DNA from: Streptomyces sp. 71268
Lineage (GTDB): Bacteria > Actinomycetota > Actinomycetes > Streptomycetales > Streptomycetaceae
Assembly: GCF_029392895.1 (NCBI RefSeq)
Contig: NZ_CP114200.1
Span: 7,756,501 to 7,820,500 of the forward strand
DNA length: 64,000 nucleotides
Reading direction: 5' to 3'
Shown here in pieces: positions 1-9,449 of the stretch (positions within the stretch are counted from its first letter, which is position 1; each line of letters opens with the position of its first letter). Both the position numbers and the translations under genes were made by a program. The notes under the pieces were generated by a model, which had not been told where the DNA came from, ran no database searches, and was given only the letters and a program-made list of their open reading frames with translations.

Positions 1-1
1 G

Positions 2-1171
2 CTGGGGATGCACCCCACTCCGTACTTCACCGAGGCCGTCCTGCGCACGTTGCTGCGAAGCATGCCGTCCGCGGAGCGCACAACCGCCGTTGAGCATGTG
101 CGGCGGCGGCTTACTCCTATCGGCCCGAGCCGCTATGCCCTGGGGCAGGAGGCGCACCAGCAGCTGCGTGGCCAAGTGCGGGGCCGGGACACAGCAGCGC
201 GCGTGGAGACCGTAGCTCACCTGGGCGATTACTACCTGGCTACGACCGGCGCGGCGACCAACGCCCTGTTCCCTGTGCACCGAGTGGCCGAGCCGGCCTT
301 CACGCTCTCGACCCCCGAGGTCGAGAGCACAGTGCGGGACGCCGAATCGGCGGCACGCTGGCTGGAGCGGGAACGGTCGGCGTTGAGCGCTGTACAGGAA
401 CTGGCGCGTGCCGCCGGGCTGCATCACCTCGCCGGTCAGCTCGCCGATGCCGCTTGGGCTGCGGGCCTGTTGGGACGCACCGACGCCTGGTACCACAGCC
501 AACGGTCGGGCTGGGACAGCGCCGAGCGAAGTGGCGATCGCCCTCTGCAGGCGCGTCTTCTCACGGCGCGTGCGCGACTGTTGTGCGAGGCGGGCGACCA
601 GCAGCAGGCTCTCGTCACGCTGGACCAGGCCACCAGGCTGTATGACCGCCGTAACTTCGACCACGTGTGGGGACTGGCGGTGATCTCCGACATCAGAGCC
701 GCGGCCCACCAGGCCCTCGGACACGGAGTGCTGGCCCGTGAAGCCCTTCTGCACGCCATCCGGCTGCGCCAGGCTATCGGTGACACGATCATGTGGGAGC
801 TGGCGGCTTGGGCGGAGGTCGAATCCCTCGCGGGGTACCACGGCACCGCGTTGGGCCTGCTCGCCGAGGCGCACCGAGAGGCGTGCCGGGTGCCGGCCCT
901 CGTCGCCGGCACCCCACGTCCGTACGAGGCGATGATCCTGCGGCTGATCGGCGTGGTGCATCACCGGGCTGGCCAGTACGACGAGTCCCGGGACACGCTG
1001 ACCCGCGCGTTGGAACGCACCGTCGGTGCTGGCGGCGAGATCGTCCTCCGTCAGGAGGCGGCCCGCAATCATCGAGCTTTGGCGGACGTGGCTCGCGCGC
1101 TCGGCAGCAGCGAGGCCGCGCGACGTCACGAGTCCGCAGCGCGTGCCCTGAGCCAACCAACAACTTGCTGA
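2..1171 (+). CDS. C-terminal part of an AfsR/SARP-type TPR regulator (5' partial)
   Basis: The frame is already open at the window edge, so this is the tail of a larger protein and the ATG at position 8 is probably internal. About 390 residues are visible. A segment LGDYYLATTGAATNALFP resembles the stretch that follows the NB-ARC ATPase in Streptomyces AfsR-like and SARP regulators. The remainder is an Ala/Leu/Arg-rich helical region consistent with TPR repeats (for example ARLLCEAGDQQQALVTLDQA). Such proteins are cytoplasmic signal-transducing transcription regulators, often of secondary metabolism. The DNA-binding and ATPase parts would lie upstream of the window, so the exact subfamily cannot be fixed. 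A small LuxR-type gene follows about 95 bp downstream on the same strand. Confidence 0.6.
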   Translation: MGMHPTPYFTEAVLRTLLRSMPSAERTTAVEHVRRRLTPIGPSRYALGQEAHQQLRGQVRGRDTAARVETVAHLGDYYLATTGAATNALFPVHRVAEPAFTLSTPEVESTVRDAESAARWLERERSALSAVQELARAAGLHHLAGQLADAAWAAGLLGRTDAWYHSQRSGWDSAERSGDRPLQARLLTARARLLCEAGDQQQALVTLDQATRLYDRRNFDHVWGLAVISDIRAAAHQALGHGVLAREALLHAIRLRQAIGDTIMWELAAWAEVESLAGYHGTALGLLAEAHREACRVPALVAGTPRPYEAMILRLIGVVHHRAGQYDESRDTLTRALERTVGAGGEIVLRQEAARNHRALADVARALGSSEAARRHESAARALSQPTTC

Positions 1172-1266
1172 CGCATCAGAACATCGGGCGGGTACGCCCG
1201 TCTGTCTGCGACCGCTTCCGGCAAGCAAGCGGCCCTCATACAAGCCATTCGAAAGGCGAACCACGC

Positions 1267-1536
1267 GTGTCTCCCGACCTCTTAGGGTGCCAACCCTCCT
1301 CTACCCTCCGACGCGGCAGTGCCTTTACGTACCGAGAGTTGCAGGTACTGATCCTGGTCGCGAAGGGAATGAACACCACTGCTATCGCCACGAAACTGAG
1401 TCTGTCTCAGAACACCGTCAAGCACGTCATCGGCAAAGCCCTGTCGCGGCTCGGCCTTCGCAACCGAGCACACTTGGTGGCCTATGCCTTCCGTAATGGT
1501 GTTGACCTGATCGATCTTGGCAACGAGCGGGTCTGA
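1267..1536 (+). CDS. Small LuxR/GerE-type helix-turn-helix regulator with a TTA codon
   Basis: An 89-residue protein that is essentially one LuxR-type DNA-binding domain (about residues 18-75): an FTYRELQVLILVAKGMNT start, the LSLSQNTVKHVIGKAL recognition helix region and RLGLRNRAHLVAYA. It has no receiver or sensor domain, so it resembles a stand-alone GerE-like regulator. The start is taken as GTG 1267 with an AAAGG stretch about 10 bases upstream; the frame is open further upstream, so a longer form is possible. Codon 6 (1282-1284) is TTA, the leucine codon read only by bldA tRNA in Streptomyces, which would tie expression to development (inference from the genus). It follows the AfsR-like gene and may be its partner. 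Confidence 0.6.
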   Translation: MSPDLLGCQPSSTLRRGSAFTYRELQVLILVAKGMNTTAIATKLSLSQNTVKHVIGKALSRLGLRNRAHLVAYAFRNGVDLIDLGNERV

Positions 1537-1625
1537 TCTTCACCTGGTCTGACACCTCGCTACGGAAACACACGAGCCCGGAACACTTCTCGTACGTCGT
1601 TCCCGCGCAGGCGCCAGCTAGCTCG

Positions 1626-2348
1626 TCACGCAGGCATGACGGCCATAAAGCGATACCAGGGGAGCTGAAGGGGCATGAGCGGCACGAAAAACACTGCGTA
1701 GAGCCGCGTGTCGGACCCTACGAGTTGGCGCGTCGTCTCGGCGGCCGGGTAGGAGAGAGGCGGCAGGTTCGGGGAGTTCCACAATCGTCGACCCGCCGCT
1801 GTTGAGAGTATGGATTGTGTAACGGCCTGCATGCGGGGGTCGTCTTTCCACTGCGCATCATGAAGGCGCAGTTGGGCCATCATCGGCAGGGCCCAATCGG
1901 TTTCCCAGCGGATCAGGCTCGTGGGAGCGTCCGGGTTGGTCAGCGCCCACTCCATGACGTTGACGCCTTCTTTGACCCATGGGAAGAGATGTGTGATCGC
2001 GCGGTTGTGCGCGAGTACGTCCCAGCGGTAGTCACAGAGGTAGGCGCCCCAGGGCTCGACGCCCTCAACGAACGTGCGGATGCGGGGTGGCACTGGCGTG
2101 CTGCTCTTCGGTGCCATGATTTCTTCGGGAAGGTCCTGTGCGCCCACGAGACGGTAGAGGACGAGCCACTCCTCCTCACTCAGGTCGAGAGCCCTCCTGA
2201 TCTTCGTCAGGAGGGCGTTCGAGTGTCGGCCCGAGTTTCCGTTTTCCAGCGCGCGATACCAGCGCCCGGAGACACCACAGAGCTCTGCGGCCTGGTCTGT
2301 GGAGAGGCCGTTGCGTTCGCGGGCCGCGCGGAGGACGTGAGTGATCAT
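1626..2348 (-). CDS. XRE-family regulator with MmyB-like ligand-binding domain
   Basis: An N-terminal helix-turn-helix (about residues 1-60: LRAARERNGLSTDQAAELCGVSGRWYRALENG) is followed by a domain of the MmyB type, seen in the GVEPWGAYLCDYRWDVLAHNR segment and the later WETDWALPMMAQLRLHDAQ segment. MmyB-like proteins are cytoplasmic transcription regulators common in Streptomyces, usually next to the gene they control. Start choice: ATG 2348 is preceded by CAGGAA at a normal distance. ATG 2375 and TTG 2435 extend the same frame but lack a clear ribosome-binding site. About 340 bp separate it from the P450 gene; the divergent or co-directional target is not obvious. Confidence 0.75.
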   Translation of the reverse strand: MITHVLRAARERNGLSTDQAAELCGVSGRWYRALENGNSGRHSNALLTKIRRALDLSEEEWLVLYRLVGAQDLPEEIMAPKSSTPVPPRIRTFVEGVEPWGAYLCDYRWDVLAHNRAITHLFPWVKEGVNVMEWALTNPDAPTSLIRWETDWALPMMAQLRLHDAQWKDDPRMQAVTQSILSTAAGRRLWNSPNLPPLSYPAAETTRQLVGSDTRLYAVFFVPLMPLQLPWYRFMAVMPA

Positions 2349-2685
2349 GTTCGGGGTTCCTGGTCGAGCATTCATGGCAGAAGCAATGGAGCGATCGTGA
2401 ATTGAGTCACGCCCCGAACATGACTCAAAACTCAAGCGCCCACTCGCACCTTTCCTTCGTGGCGGATTTTTCTGGCGAAATTATACGGTGCTCACGCGTT
2501 TGGTTCGTACGGTGTGGAACTGCTAGTTCCTGTCCTGTGAGAACAGGTCGGAATGGTCGCAGTGGGGGAGCCCTGTGAGCCGGTTGGGGTGATGCCGCAT
2601 CCGTAGTCGCCGCGAACCCTGGCTGCGAGCCGGAGGAACTGCACCGCGTCAACGAAAAGGCCGCAGACGTGGGGCGGCGATGCGC

Positions 2686-3864
2686 TTACGCGACGACCGG
2701 AAGCGAAGCGAGTCCCCGGACGAGGCGGGTACGCCGCCACTCCAGGTGATCAGGCGGCACGGCGAGCCGAATCCCGGGGAACCGGGTGAGTACGGTGCGC
2801 AGGGCGATCTCCGCCTCGGCCTTTGCCAGGGCCGCACCGAGGCAGCGGTGGATGCCGTGGCCGAAGCTGAGGTGGGTGGTGGCGTCGCGGTCGATGTCGA
2901 GCACATCGGGCGCTGGGAACTGCTGGGGGTCACGGTTGGCGGCGCTCAGGGCGATGCGTACCGGGGCGCCGGCCGGAATGGCGGTGTCGCCGAGCGTGAT
3001 GGGTTCCGTGGTGTACCGGAACGTGGCGAGGCTGAGTGGGGCATCGAACCGGAGCAGCTCGTCGAGGGCGCCCGGGAGGTCGTTCGGGTTTTCCCGTAGG
3101 CGGTGCAGGGCGGTCGGATTCTGGAGGAGCGCCAGGATGGCGTTGCCGAGGAGGTTGGTGGTGGTCTCGTGTCCGGCGACGAACAGGAGCACCGCCAGGG
3201 AGGTCAGTTCCTCCTCGGTGAGGTGGGAGTCGTCGTCGCGGGCCGAGATGAGCCGGTCGAGTAGGGAGTCGCCGGGTGCGAGCCGTTTGGCGGCGATGAG
3301 GGTCGTCATGTAGTCGGCCATGTGGTGTGAGGCCGCGTCGATGATGCCCGGCTGGCCTGCCGCGAACAGCTCCCCGGACCAGCGCTGGACGGCAGGCCGG
3401 TCAGCCTTGGGGATGCCGAGCAACTCGCAGATAACGATGACTGGCAACGGCACTGCCAGTCCGGCGACGAAGTCGAAGGACTCACCGTCGCGCCACTGCG
3501 CCAGGAGTTCGTCAGCGGTCTGGGCGATGAAGGGGTGCAGCTTGGCGACGGCGCCCGTGGTGAATGCCTTGGTCACCAGCCTGCGCAGCCGGGTGTGCTG
3601 AGGTGGGTCGCTGGCCAGCATGTTGTGTGCCACCGCGGGGTGCAGGCGTCGCCGTGAGCCCTTGCCTGCGAAGAAGGCGGCCGTGTCCTTCGACAGCCGC
3701 GGGTCGGCGAGAGCAGCTCTGGCTTCCGCGTGGCCGGTGACCAGGTAGCTGGTGTGGCGACCGGAATCTGCGGATACGAGCTGCACTGGGCATGCGGAGC
3801 GCATGGCCGCGTAGGTGGGATAGGGGTTCCGCAGGAAGCGAGGGTCATCAGTCGAGTCGGGCAT
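2686..3864 (-). CDS. Cytochrome P450
   Basis: A 392-residue bacterial class I cytochrome P450, a soluble haem monooxygenase fed by ferredoxin partners. Hallmarks visible in order: the I-helix oxygen-activation motif AGHETT, the K-helix ExxR in DELLRF, and the haem-binding loop LSFGHGIHRCLGAALAKAE with the cysteine ligand. Length is typical. ATG 3864 is chosen because it lies 4 bases after the stop of the upstream membrane-protein gene (TGA 3871-3869), which implies translational coupling; an in-frame extension to 3996 would overlap that gene by about 130 bp. No ferredoxin gene is adjacent. The substrate cannot be read from sequence. It ends the operon ImmA/IrrE peptidase, MAB_1171c-like protein, P450. 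Confidence 0.93.
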   Translation of the reverse strand: MPDSTDDPRFLRNPYPTYAAMRSACPVQLVSADSGRHTSYLVTGHAEARAALADPRLSKDTAAFFAGKGSRRRLHPAVAHNMLASDPPQHTRLRRLVTKAFTTGAVAKLHPFIAQTADELLAQWRDGESFDFVAGLAVPLPVIVICELLGIPKADRPAVQRWSGELFAAGQPGIIDAASHHMADYMTTLIAAKRLAPGDSLLDRLISARDDDSHLTEEELTSLAVLLFVAGHETTTNLLGNAILALLQNPTALHRLRENPNDLPGALDELLRFDAPLSLATFRYTTEPITLGDTAIPAGAPVRIALSAANRDPQQFPAPDVLDIDRDATTHLSFGHGIHRCLGAALAKAEAEIALRTVLTRFPGIRLAVPPDHLEWRRTRLVRGLASLPVVA

Positions 3865-3868
3865 GCCT

Positions 3869-5044
3869 TCAATTTCCAACGGGTTTTGGCCGCCCGGCGT
3901 CGGCGACGCGTCCAGGATGGGCGACATAGGCGGTAGCCACAAGGAGGAGCCACTCCGTGTCCGCGCGGAGGTCCTTGCGGGGGCCGGCCCCCGCAAAGGG
4001 AGGAGCGACTTCCTCGGGAAGCTCGCCGGTCGTAAAGGCGGCCAGGGCCGCCTTTACGACAGCCGCCTCGACCGCGGCGCCACCCGCCTCCGTTCTGGTG
4101 TCGAAGACCCGTAGGGCCGCTTCCTGGACCGCGCGTGACCGGTACGGCCGGAGCGCGAGGATGCCGTCGCTGATCTCGATGACCCGTCGCTGGAGCAAGA
4201 AGTCCGTGTCGTGACCGGCGGAGCCCGCAGGCGAGAGGACGACCTCGGGCACTGCGGCGGTCAGGTCGCGCCACAGAGCGCCAAGTGCATCGAAGGACCG
4301 CGTCTCCCAGCGTCGGCGGCGGGCCTGGCTGAGCGGGTAGACGACGGCGGGCAACGTGAGGCCGAGGCAGATCAGCAGGACGGCCAGCGCCGGAGAGGTC
4401 ACGCTGAAGACGCACGGCGTGGCCACGAGCGACGAGCACTTCGAGCCGGCGGGTACGAGCTGGTAGCCCAGGCCGAGCGAAACCAGGACCGTCAGCTTGT
4501 ACGCCACGTAGACCAGCGCGAAGACGCAGCCTCCTGCCGCCGTTCGCAGCCCTATTCGCAGGCTGATGCGCCGACTCGTCTTCGACTGACGCACGGCCTG
4601 GATCAGAAAGTCGACGACGGCGAAGCCGAGGTAGGAGATGAACAGGAGCACGTACAGCGCGTACACCCGCGCGGAGCGGTTCGACATCTGCTCGTAAACG
4701 AAGAGGGCGGTCATTCCGCAGGCGGACGCGGCGAAGAGTAGGAGGCGCAGGCGGATTTGCCGCCGTGCTTCCGACGCCTCCAGGTTGAGCTGGAAAGAGA
4801 TAGCCACGACTGCGGTGGCAGCGGCCAGCGAGGAACAGTTACTTACTAGTCGGGCCACGTGCGGCACAACGGCTTCGATGGCGTTCTCAAACAGCGGCGC
4901 GTACGAGGCGAATGCCAGAGTGAAGGAGCCGAGGAGAGCACCCATCGTCCAGGTGCCTGTCGGCCGAGGAGCGCCACGGCCGAAGATCCAGTAGAGGGCA
5001 GCCGCCGCGAGCAGGCATGCCATGCTCAGGAATACGGCGTTCAT
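3869..5044 (-). CDS. MAB_1171c-like putative transporter / multi-pass membrane protein
   Basis: A 391-residue protein with a hydrophobic N-terminal two thirds: about seven predicted membrane spans (for example LSMACLLAAAALYWIFG, LYVLLFISYLGFAVVDFL, SPALAVLLICLGLTLPAVV) and a soluble C-terminal 130-residue tail. The layout and the pairing with an ImmA/IrrE-type peptidase match the actinobacterial family annotated as MAB_1171c putative transporter. No transport motif is evident, so transport is only the family label. ATG 5044 overlaps the stop of the upstream peptidase gene (ATGA), and its own stop is 4 bases from the P450 start, so the three are almost certainly one operon. Confidence 0.72.
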   Translation of the reverse strand: MNAVFLSMACLLAAAALYWIFGRGAPRPTGTWTMGALLGSFTLAFASYAPLFENAIEAVVPHVARLVSNCSSLAAATAVVAISFQLNLEASEARRQIRLRLLLFAASACGMTALFVYEQMSNRSARVYALYVLLFISYLGFAVVDFLIQAVRQSKTSRRISLRIGLRTAAGGCVFALVYVAYKLTVLVSLGLGYQLVPAGSKCSSLVATPCVFSVTSPALAVLLICLGLTLPAVVYPLSQARRRRWETRSFDALGALWRDLTAAVPEVVLSPAGSAGHDTDFLLQRRVIEISDGILALRPYRSRAVQEAALRVFDTRTEAGGAAVEAAVVKAALAAFTTGELPEEVAPPFAGAGPRKDLRADTEWLLLVATAYVAHPGRVADAGRPKPVGN

Positions 5045-5586
5045 CGCGAACGGAACCGGCCTCTCTTGGTGGGCTGGGCAAAAAGCGCGTCCCAGCTATC
5101 CGTTCCCTTCTCCGGTCGGTGCGAAGGGAGTTCGCGCTCGCGGTAGATGCGCTGACGGATGACCGTCGCCATCATCTCCGCTTCGCGTTCGTCAGTTGAC
5201 GAGTAGCTGGTGCGCCCTGACATGCGCATAACCAGTGTGGGGCTCACGCCGATGGCCTGCGCCGTATCTGCGTCGATTCCCAGGCTTCCTGGGTGATCGC
5301 AGTACACGTGAGACAGTTCGTGCGCGAGAATGTGCCGCTGATGGTGTACGGAAGTCCCCTCCTCGTAATAGAGGAGATCGGCTGAAGGGGTTTCGATCCT
5401 GATACCGCAAGGCGCGTCAATGGTGCCGAGTGTGCTCAACGGCTTCAGCACGATCGGCCTTCCGCGCAGTTCGGCCACCGCGTCACGTAGTTCGCGCATA
5501 CTGAATCGATAGGGCAGGCGTAGAAGTTCAACTTGCTTCTCGCACGATTCGCGCAGTCGAATGCCGGCGGCTACGGGCAATGACAT
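5041..5586 (-). CDS. ImmA/IrrE family metallo-endopeptidase
   Basis: A 181-residue protein with the zinc-peptidase signature HILAHELSHVYC (HExxH-like, His-Glu-Leu-Ser-His) near residue 90, and a downstream DEREAEMMATVI segment whose Glu is placed like the third zinc ligand of ImmA/IrrE enzymes. In known systems these cytosolic peptidases cleave XRE-type repressors in response to a signal. Here the partner XRE gene is not immediately adjacent; the nearest is the MmyB-type regulator at 1626-2348. It leads an operon with the MAB_1171c-like membrane protein and the P450 (ATGA overlap with the next gene). Confidence 0.85.
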   Translation of the reverse strand: MSLPVAAGIRLRESCEKQVELLRLPYRFSMRELRDAVAELRGRPIVLKPLSTLGTIDAPCGIRIETPSADLLYYEEGTSVHHQRHILAHELSHVYCDHPGSLGIDADTAQAIGVSPTLVMRMSGRTSYSSTDEREAEMMATVIRQRIYRERELPSHRPEKGTDSWDALFAQPTKRGRFRSR

Positions 5587-5924
5587 GGCAACAACCTCCC
5601 TCTTCGGCTACGTCTCGCAATCCGTCGTGAGTGACAGCGGGGAGGATGCCAGAAGCGAGTGAAAACCTCACGCCCACCGGAACTCGAAGTTCCAGCGTGA
5701 GGAAGTGGGCCCCGTGAGGCGGGCAACGAGGGCTTCGCAGATGAGGGTGTGCGCTTCGACCTTGAGGGAGGGGGTCACGCCTTGTGTGACAAGGGCAATG
5801 TGGCTGAGGCAGTGGCTAAGGTAAGCCAGCTGATGTCCACTACGTCCGCTTGTTCAGGGGGCTTAGGCCCGGTGCCTTCGGGGTCGATTCAGGGCAAGCT
5901 GTGGCGCATGTCATGGTCCCGATC
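5587..5924. other. Intergenic stretch without a convincing gene
   Basis: The part next to 5586 should carry the promoter and leader of the ImmA/IrrE operon. Short open frames exist on both strands, but none has a start site, codon usage or motif that supports a gene. The stretch borders decayed sequence to its right and may itself be remnant DNA. Confidence 0.5.
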
Positions 5925-6287
5925 TCCCGAAGTGACGGGTAACCCTCAGCGTCCACCCAGCACCGCCCCACGCCTCCCGCGGCTCTCGACAGACGGCGCA
6001 CACACCGCACAGATCCTGGGTGAGCACGACATAGGGGCGCAGTGCCCCCAGTGCCTCGGTGTCCTAGGTGTAGAGCGAAGGATCCGGAGTGCACCGACCC
6101 GCCGACGGCGTCAGAGATCTCCCGGTTGGTGAGCTGGTTCTGCTCCAGCTCGGAGTCGGTGACCACTGGACGGACGCGACGTGTCGCGGTGCCAGTCGCA
6201 TTCGAGGGTTCAGCCAACGAGCCGGGCAGACAGGCCGAGCTCGGCGACCACGTCGGTCGCGGCAGGCAGCAGGGAGACGACGCACAT
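5925..6287 (-). pseudogene. Remnant of a BtuF-like cobalamin-binding protein gene
   Basis: Read on the minus strand from ATG 6287, the first 25 codons give MCVVSLLPAATDVVAELGLS and end in VG, then a TGA, then ECDW. This is the start of the actinobacterial cobalamin-binding protein family (consensus of the type VVSLLPAATE, LVGRTHECDW), with TGA where Arg is usual. After a frame change the sequence continues PVVTDSELEQNQLTNREISD and AVGGSVHSGS. After another change and a TAG it gives DTEALGALRPYVVLTQDLCG with VCAV. These blocks occur in family order, so this is a gene broken by at least two stops and two frameshifts. It lies just downstream of metE. Confidence 0.72.
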
Positions 6288-6500
6288 GCGGCGACCCTAC
6301 GGTTGCGATGAGCGCTTCCGGCGCCCCGGCGCATGGTGATCGGATCGTCGACACCGACGATCCCCCCCGGCGGCAGTGGCGAAGAGCGAGCCGTCGAGGC
6401 TGACCTTCCAGATGTTCGAGCCGCCGTCAGCCTTCCCGTTCGAAGCGGCTTGACGGACTGACTGCCGAGCTGTCGCCCATGGCCAGCAGGCCCTCGAACC
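6288..6500. other. Degenerate sequence between metE and the BtuF-like remnant
   Basis: No intact gene. On the minus strand near 6370-6430 a short frame reads [19 protein letters not shown], which resembles a beta-propeller/SMP-30-like or secreted-protein fragment, but it has no start and is too short to assign. I regard the segment as gene debris. Confidence 0.4.
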
Positions 6501-6529
6501 GGGCCGGGACGCTTGCGGCGTCCCGGCCC
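6501..6529 (-). terminator. Hairpin terminator behind metE
   Basis: A 12-bp perfect stem (GGGCCGGGACGC with GCGTCCCGGCCC) and a 5-base loop lie 15 bp after the metE stop. No clear U tract follows, which is usual for Streptomyces terminators. Confidence 0.8.
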
Positions 6530-6543
6530 ACTGAGTTCCTCGG

Positions 6544-8862
6544 TCAGGAGGCGGGCAGCTCGCCCCGGACGGCGCGGGCGGCGGCGACCAGGTTCTCCAG
6601 CGAGGCCCGGGTCTCGGGCCAGCCGCGGGTCTTCAGGCCGCAGTCAGGGTTGACCCACAGCCGTTCGGCCGGGATGGCCTTCAGTCCGGTGCGCAGGAGG
6701 TCCGCGGCCTCCTCAGCGCTCGGGACGCGCGGGGAGTGGATGTCGTAGACACCCGGCCCGGCCTCGCGTGGGTAGCCGTGCGCGGCCAGTTCCCGGGCGA
6801 CCTGCATGTGGGACCGTGCGGCCTCCAGGCTGATGACATCGGCGTCGAGGTCGTCGATGGCCTGGATGATGTCGCCGAACTCGGCGTAGCACATGTGGGT
6901 GTGGATCTGGGTGTCCGGCCGCACACCGGAAGTGCTGAGCCGAAACGCCTCGGTCGCCCAGGCGAGGTACGCGGCGTGGTCGGCCGCCCGCAGCGGCAGC
7001 GTCTCACGCAGCGCGGGCTCGTCGACCTGGATGACCGAGGTGCCGGCGGCCTCCAGGTCGCCCACCTCGTCGCGCAGGGCGAGGGCGACCTGACGGGCGG
7101 TGTCGCCGAGCGGCTGGTCGTCGCGGACGAAGGACCAGGCGAGCATGGTGACCGGCCCGGTGAGCATGCCCTTGACCGGGCGGTCGCTCAGCGACTGGGC
7201 GTAGGACGTCCAGCGCACCGTCATCGGCTCGGGACGGGAGATGTCACCGGCCAGAACCGGCGGACGGACGTACCGGGTGCCGTACGACTGGACCCAGCCG
7301 TGCTGGGTGGCGAGGTAGCCGGTGAGCTGTTCGGCGAAGTACTGGACCATGTCGTTGCGCTCGGGTTCGCCGTGCACCAGGACGTCGATCCCGGTCTCCT
7401 CCTGGAAGGAGACCACCTCCTGGATCTCAGCCCTGATGCGCTCCTCGTACCCGGCGGTGTCGACGCGGCCGGCGCGCAGATCGGCGCGGGCGGTCCGCAG
7501 TTCGGTCGTCTGTGGGAACGAGCCGATGGTCGTGGTCGGCAGCAGCGGCAGGTCGAGGTGGGCGCGCTGGGCGGCGGCGCGTTCGGCGTACGGCTGAGAG
7601 CGGCGCCCGTCAGCGTCCGTCACGGCCTCGGCACGGGACCGGACGGCAGGGTCGCGGGTGATGGGCGAGGTGGCGCGGGAGACCAGGTTGGCGCGGTTGG
7701 CCGCGAGTTCGCCGGTGATGGCGTCGACGCCCTGGGCGAGGCCCTTGGCGAGGGTGACAATCTCGGTGGTCTTCTGCTTCGCGAAGGCCAGCCAGCGCAG
7801 GATCTGCGGGTCGATGTCCCGCTCGGCCGTGGCATCCAGTGGGACGTGCAGTAGCGAGCAGGAGGCGGCGATGTCGACGCGGTCGGCGAGCCCGAGAAGG
7901 GTGCCGAGGGTGGACAGTGACTTCTGCAGGTCGTTGATCCAGATGTTGCGGCCGTTCACGACACCGGCGACCAAGCGCTTGCCGGGCAGCCCGCCGACGG
8001 CGGCCAGCGCGTCCAGGTTGGCGGCGGCGGCCTCGGTGAAGTCCAGCGCCAGTCCGTCCACTGGCGCCTTGGCCAGCACCGGCAGGGCGTCGCCGAGTCG
8101 GTCGAAGTAGGAGGCCACCAGTAGCTTGGGCCGGTCCGCGAGGGCGCCGAGATCGCGGTAGGCGCGCTCGGCGGCGTTCAGCTCGGCCGGGGTGCGATCC
8201 TGCACCAGGGTGGGCTCATCGAGCTGCACCCACTCGGCGCCGGCGGCCCGCAGGTCGGCGATCACCTCGGCGTACACCGGCAGCAGGCGGTCCAGGAGCG
8301 TCAGTGGTTCGAAGTCGGCGGGCACGCCGGGGGCGGGCTTGGCGAGCAGGAGATAGGTGACCGGACCGACCAGCACGGGCCGGGTGGTGAGCCCCTGGTC
8401 GAGGGCTTCCTTCAACTCGGCGACCTGCTTGGTCGAGTCGGCCGCGAAGACGGTGTCGGGGCCCAGTTCGGGGACCAGGTAGTGGTAGTTGGTGTCGAAC
8501 CACTTGGTCATCTCCAGCGGTGCGACCTCCTGGGTACCGCGTGCCATCGCGAAGTAACCGTCCGTCGCGTCTGCCGCGATGGCGGCGCGGTGTCGTTCGG
8601 GGATCGCGCCCACCATGACGGTGGTGTCGAGGACGTGGTCGTAGTACGAGAAGTCGCCGGTCGGCACCTCGTGGATGCCTGCCTCGGCCAGCGCCTGCCA
8701 ATTGCTCCGCCGGAGTTCAGCGGCGGTGGTGTGGAGGGTGTCGGCGGTGGCGCGACCCTTCCAGTAGCCCTCGATGGCCTTCTTCAGTTCCCGGTTCTGG
8801 CCCTGGCGGGGGAAGCCGTACACGGTGGCCCGTGCTGCCGCAGCTGCGGACTTCGCTGTCAC
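6544..8862 (-). CDS. metE: Cobalamin-independent methionine synthase
   Basis: A 772-residue MetE, the zinc enzyme that transfers the methyl group of 5-methyltetrahydropteroyl-triglutamate to homocysteine without vitamin B12. The N-terminal half begins [20 protein letters not shown]. The catalytic half shows the zinc ligands in HTHMCYAEF and [11 protein letters not shown] and the conserved [12 protein letters not shown] block. Length is normal. The start is GTG 8862, preceded by AAGGAG at optimal spacing; the frame runs upstream to 9159 but those codons belong to the riboswitch leader. A cobalamin riboswitch (9042-9247) sits upstream, so expression should fall when B12 is abundant, as for metE in other actinobacteria. 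It is monocistronic, with its own terminator. Confidence 0.97.
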   Translation of the reverse strand: MTAKSAAAAARATVYGFPRQGQNRELKKAIEGYWKGRATADTLHTTAAELRRSNWQALAEAGIHEVPTGDFSYYDHVLDTTVMVGAIPERHRAAIAADATDGYFAMARGTQEVAPLEMTKWFDTNYHYLVPELGPDTVFAADSTKQVAELKEALDQGLTTRPVLVGPVTYLLLAKPAPGVPADFEPLTLLDRLLPVYAEVIADLRAAGAEWVQLDEPTLVQDRTPAELNAAERAYRDLGALADRPKLLVASYFDRLGDALPVLAKAPVDGLALDFTEAAAANLDALAAVGGLPGKRLVAGVVNGRNIWINDLQKSLSTLGTLLGLADRVDIAASCSLLHVPLDATAERDIDPQILRWLAFAKQKTTEIVTLAKGLAQGVDAITGELAANRANLVSRATSPITRDPAVRSRAEAVTDADGRRSQPYAERAAAQRAHLDLPLLPTTTIGSFPQTTELRTARADLRAGRVDTAGYEERIRAEIQEVVSFQEETGIDVLVHGEPERNDMVQYFAEQLTGYLATQHGWVQSYGTRYVRPPVLAGDISRPEPMTVRWTSYAQSLSDRPVKGMLTGPVTMLAWSFVRDDQPLGDTARQVALALRDEVGDLEAAGTSVIQVDEPALRETLPLRAADHAAYLAWATEAFRLSTSGVRPDTQIHTHMCYAEFGDIIQAIDDLDADVISLEAARSHMQVARELAAHGYPREAGPGVYDIHSPRVPSAEEAADLLRTGLKAIPAERLWVNPDCGLKTRGWPETRASLENLVAAARAVRGELPAS

Positions 8863-9041
8863 GGAGATCTCCTTCGCGAGATGAATCCCTGAGATCCCGG
8901 TGACGGGACGAGAGCGCGAAGGGAATGACAAACCGGAGGGCAACGACTCCGCGCGGCGCAGGCACGGTCGTTCTCTCTGGTGTGTACGCCGACCCGCCCT
9001 CGAGGTCACCGGGATGTCCGCGCACGAAACGGTCCGCACGC

Positions 9042-9247
9042 GGGCAGTTGGCAGGTCTTCGGACTTGCGGGCACGTCCTTCTGACGGAGGACACCTAGTG
9101 GCCGTCGCTTCCCAGGTCCGGTACGTCGAACCCAGTGCGTTGACGGCGGTCGTTCCCACTCACCGCTGCGGGGCAGTCCCGGATTCTCACCGGGTTCCCT
9201 CTTACGACACCCCGCCTGGCGGACGGGGCGAACCAGCTGCTGCGGTC
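9042..9247 (-). ncRNA. Cobalamin riboswitch of metE
   Basis: Read on the minus strand, the segment carries the class hallmarks: AGGGAACCCGGTGAGAATCC, then GGGACTGCCCCGCAGCGGTG, and near the 3' end the B12 box-like AAGTCCGAAGACCTGCC. It lies about 180 nt upstream of the metE start. Downstream of the aptamer two pairings compete: ATCCCGGTGA (9015-9006) can pair with TCACCGGGAT (8903-8894), while the overlapping GATCTC can pair with GAGATC, which contains part of the metE Shine-Dalgarno site. This would give translational control (model, not tested). Confidence 0.93.
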
Positions 9248-9449
9248 AGCCTACGGGGTGGTGCCGCGGAAGGAAGAGCGGCGTCCAGAATCCGGAAGGT
9301 GAGGGGCAGGGTGTCGAGACAGGCAGGCGAGGGGCGGAGCGGCGCACACGCGCTTCCCGCCCTGCCCCAGCCGCCGCCACGCGGGATCCTCACCCATCGG
9401 CGGTGCAGTCCCCTCAGCCTGCTTGTTCGGGCCGGAGGTTTGTGTAGCG
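9248..9449. other. Promoter region of the metE transcript
   Basis: About 200 bp between the metE riboswitch and the alaS terminator. The metE promoter should lie here on the minus strand; no confident -10/-35 pair was recognised. Confidence 0.4.
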
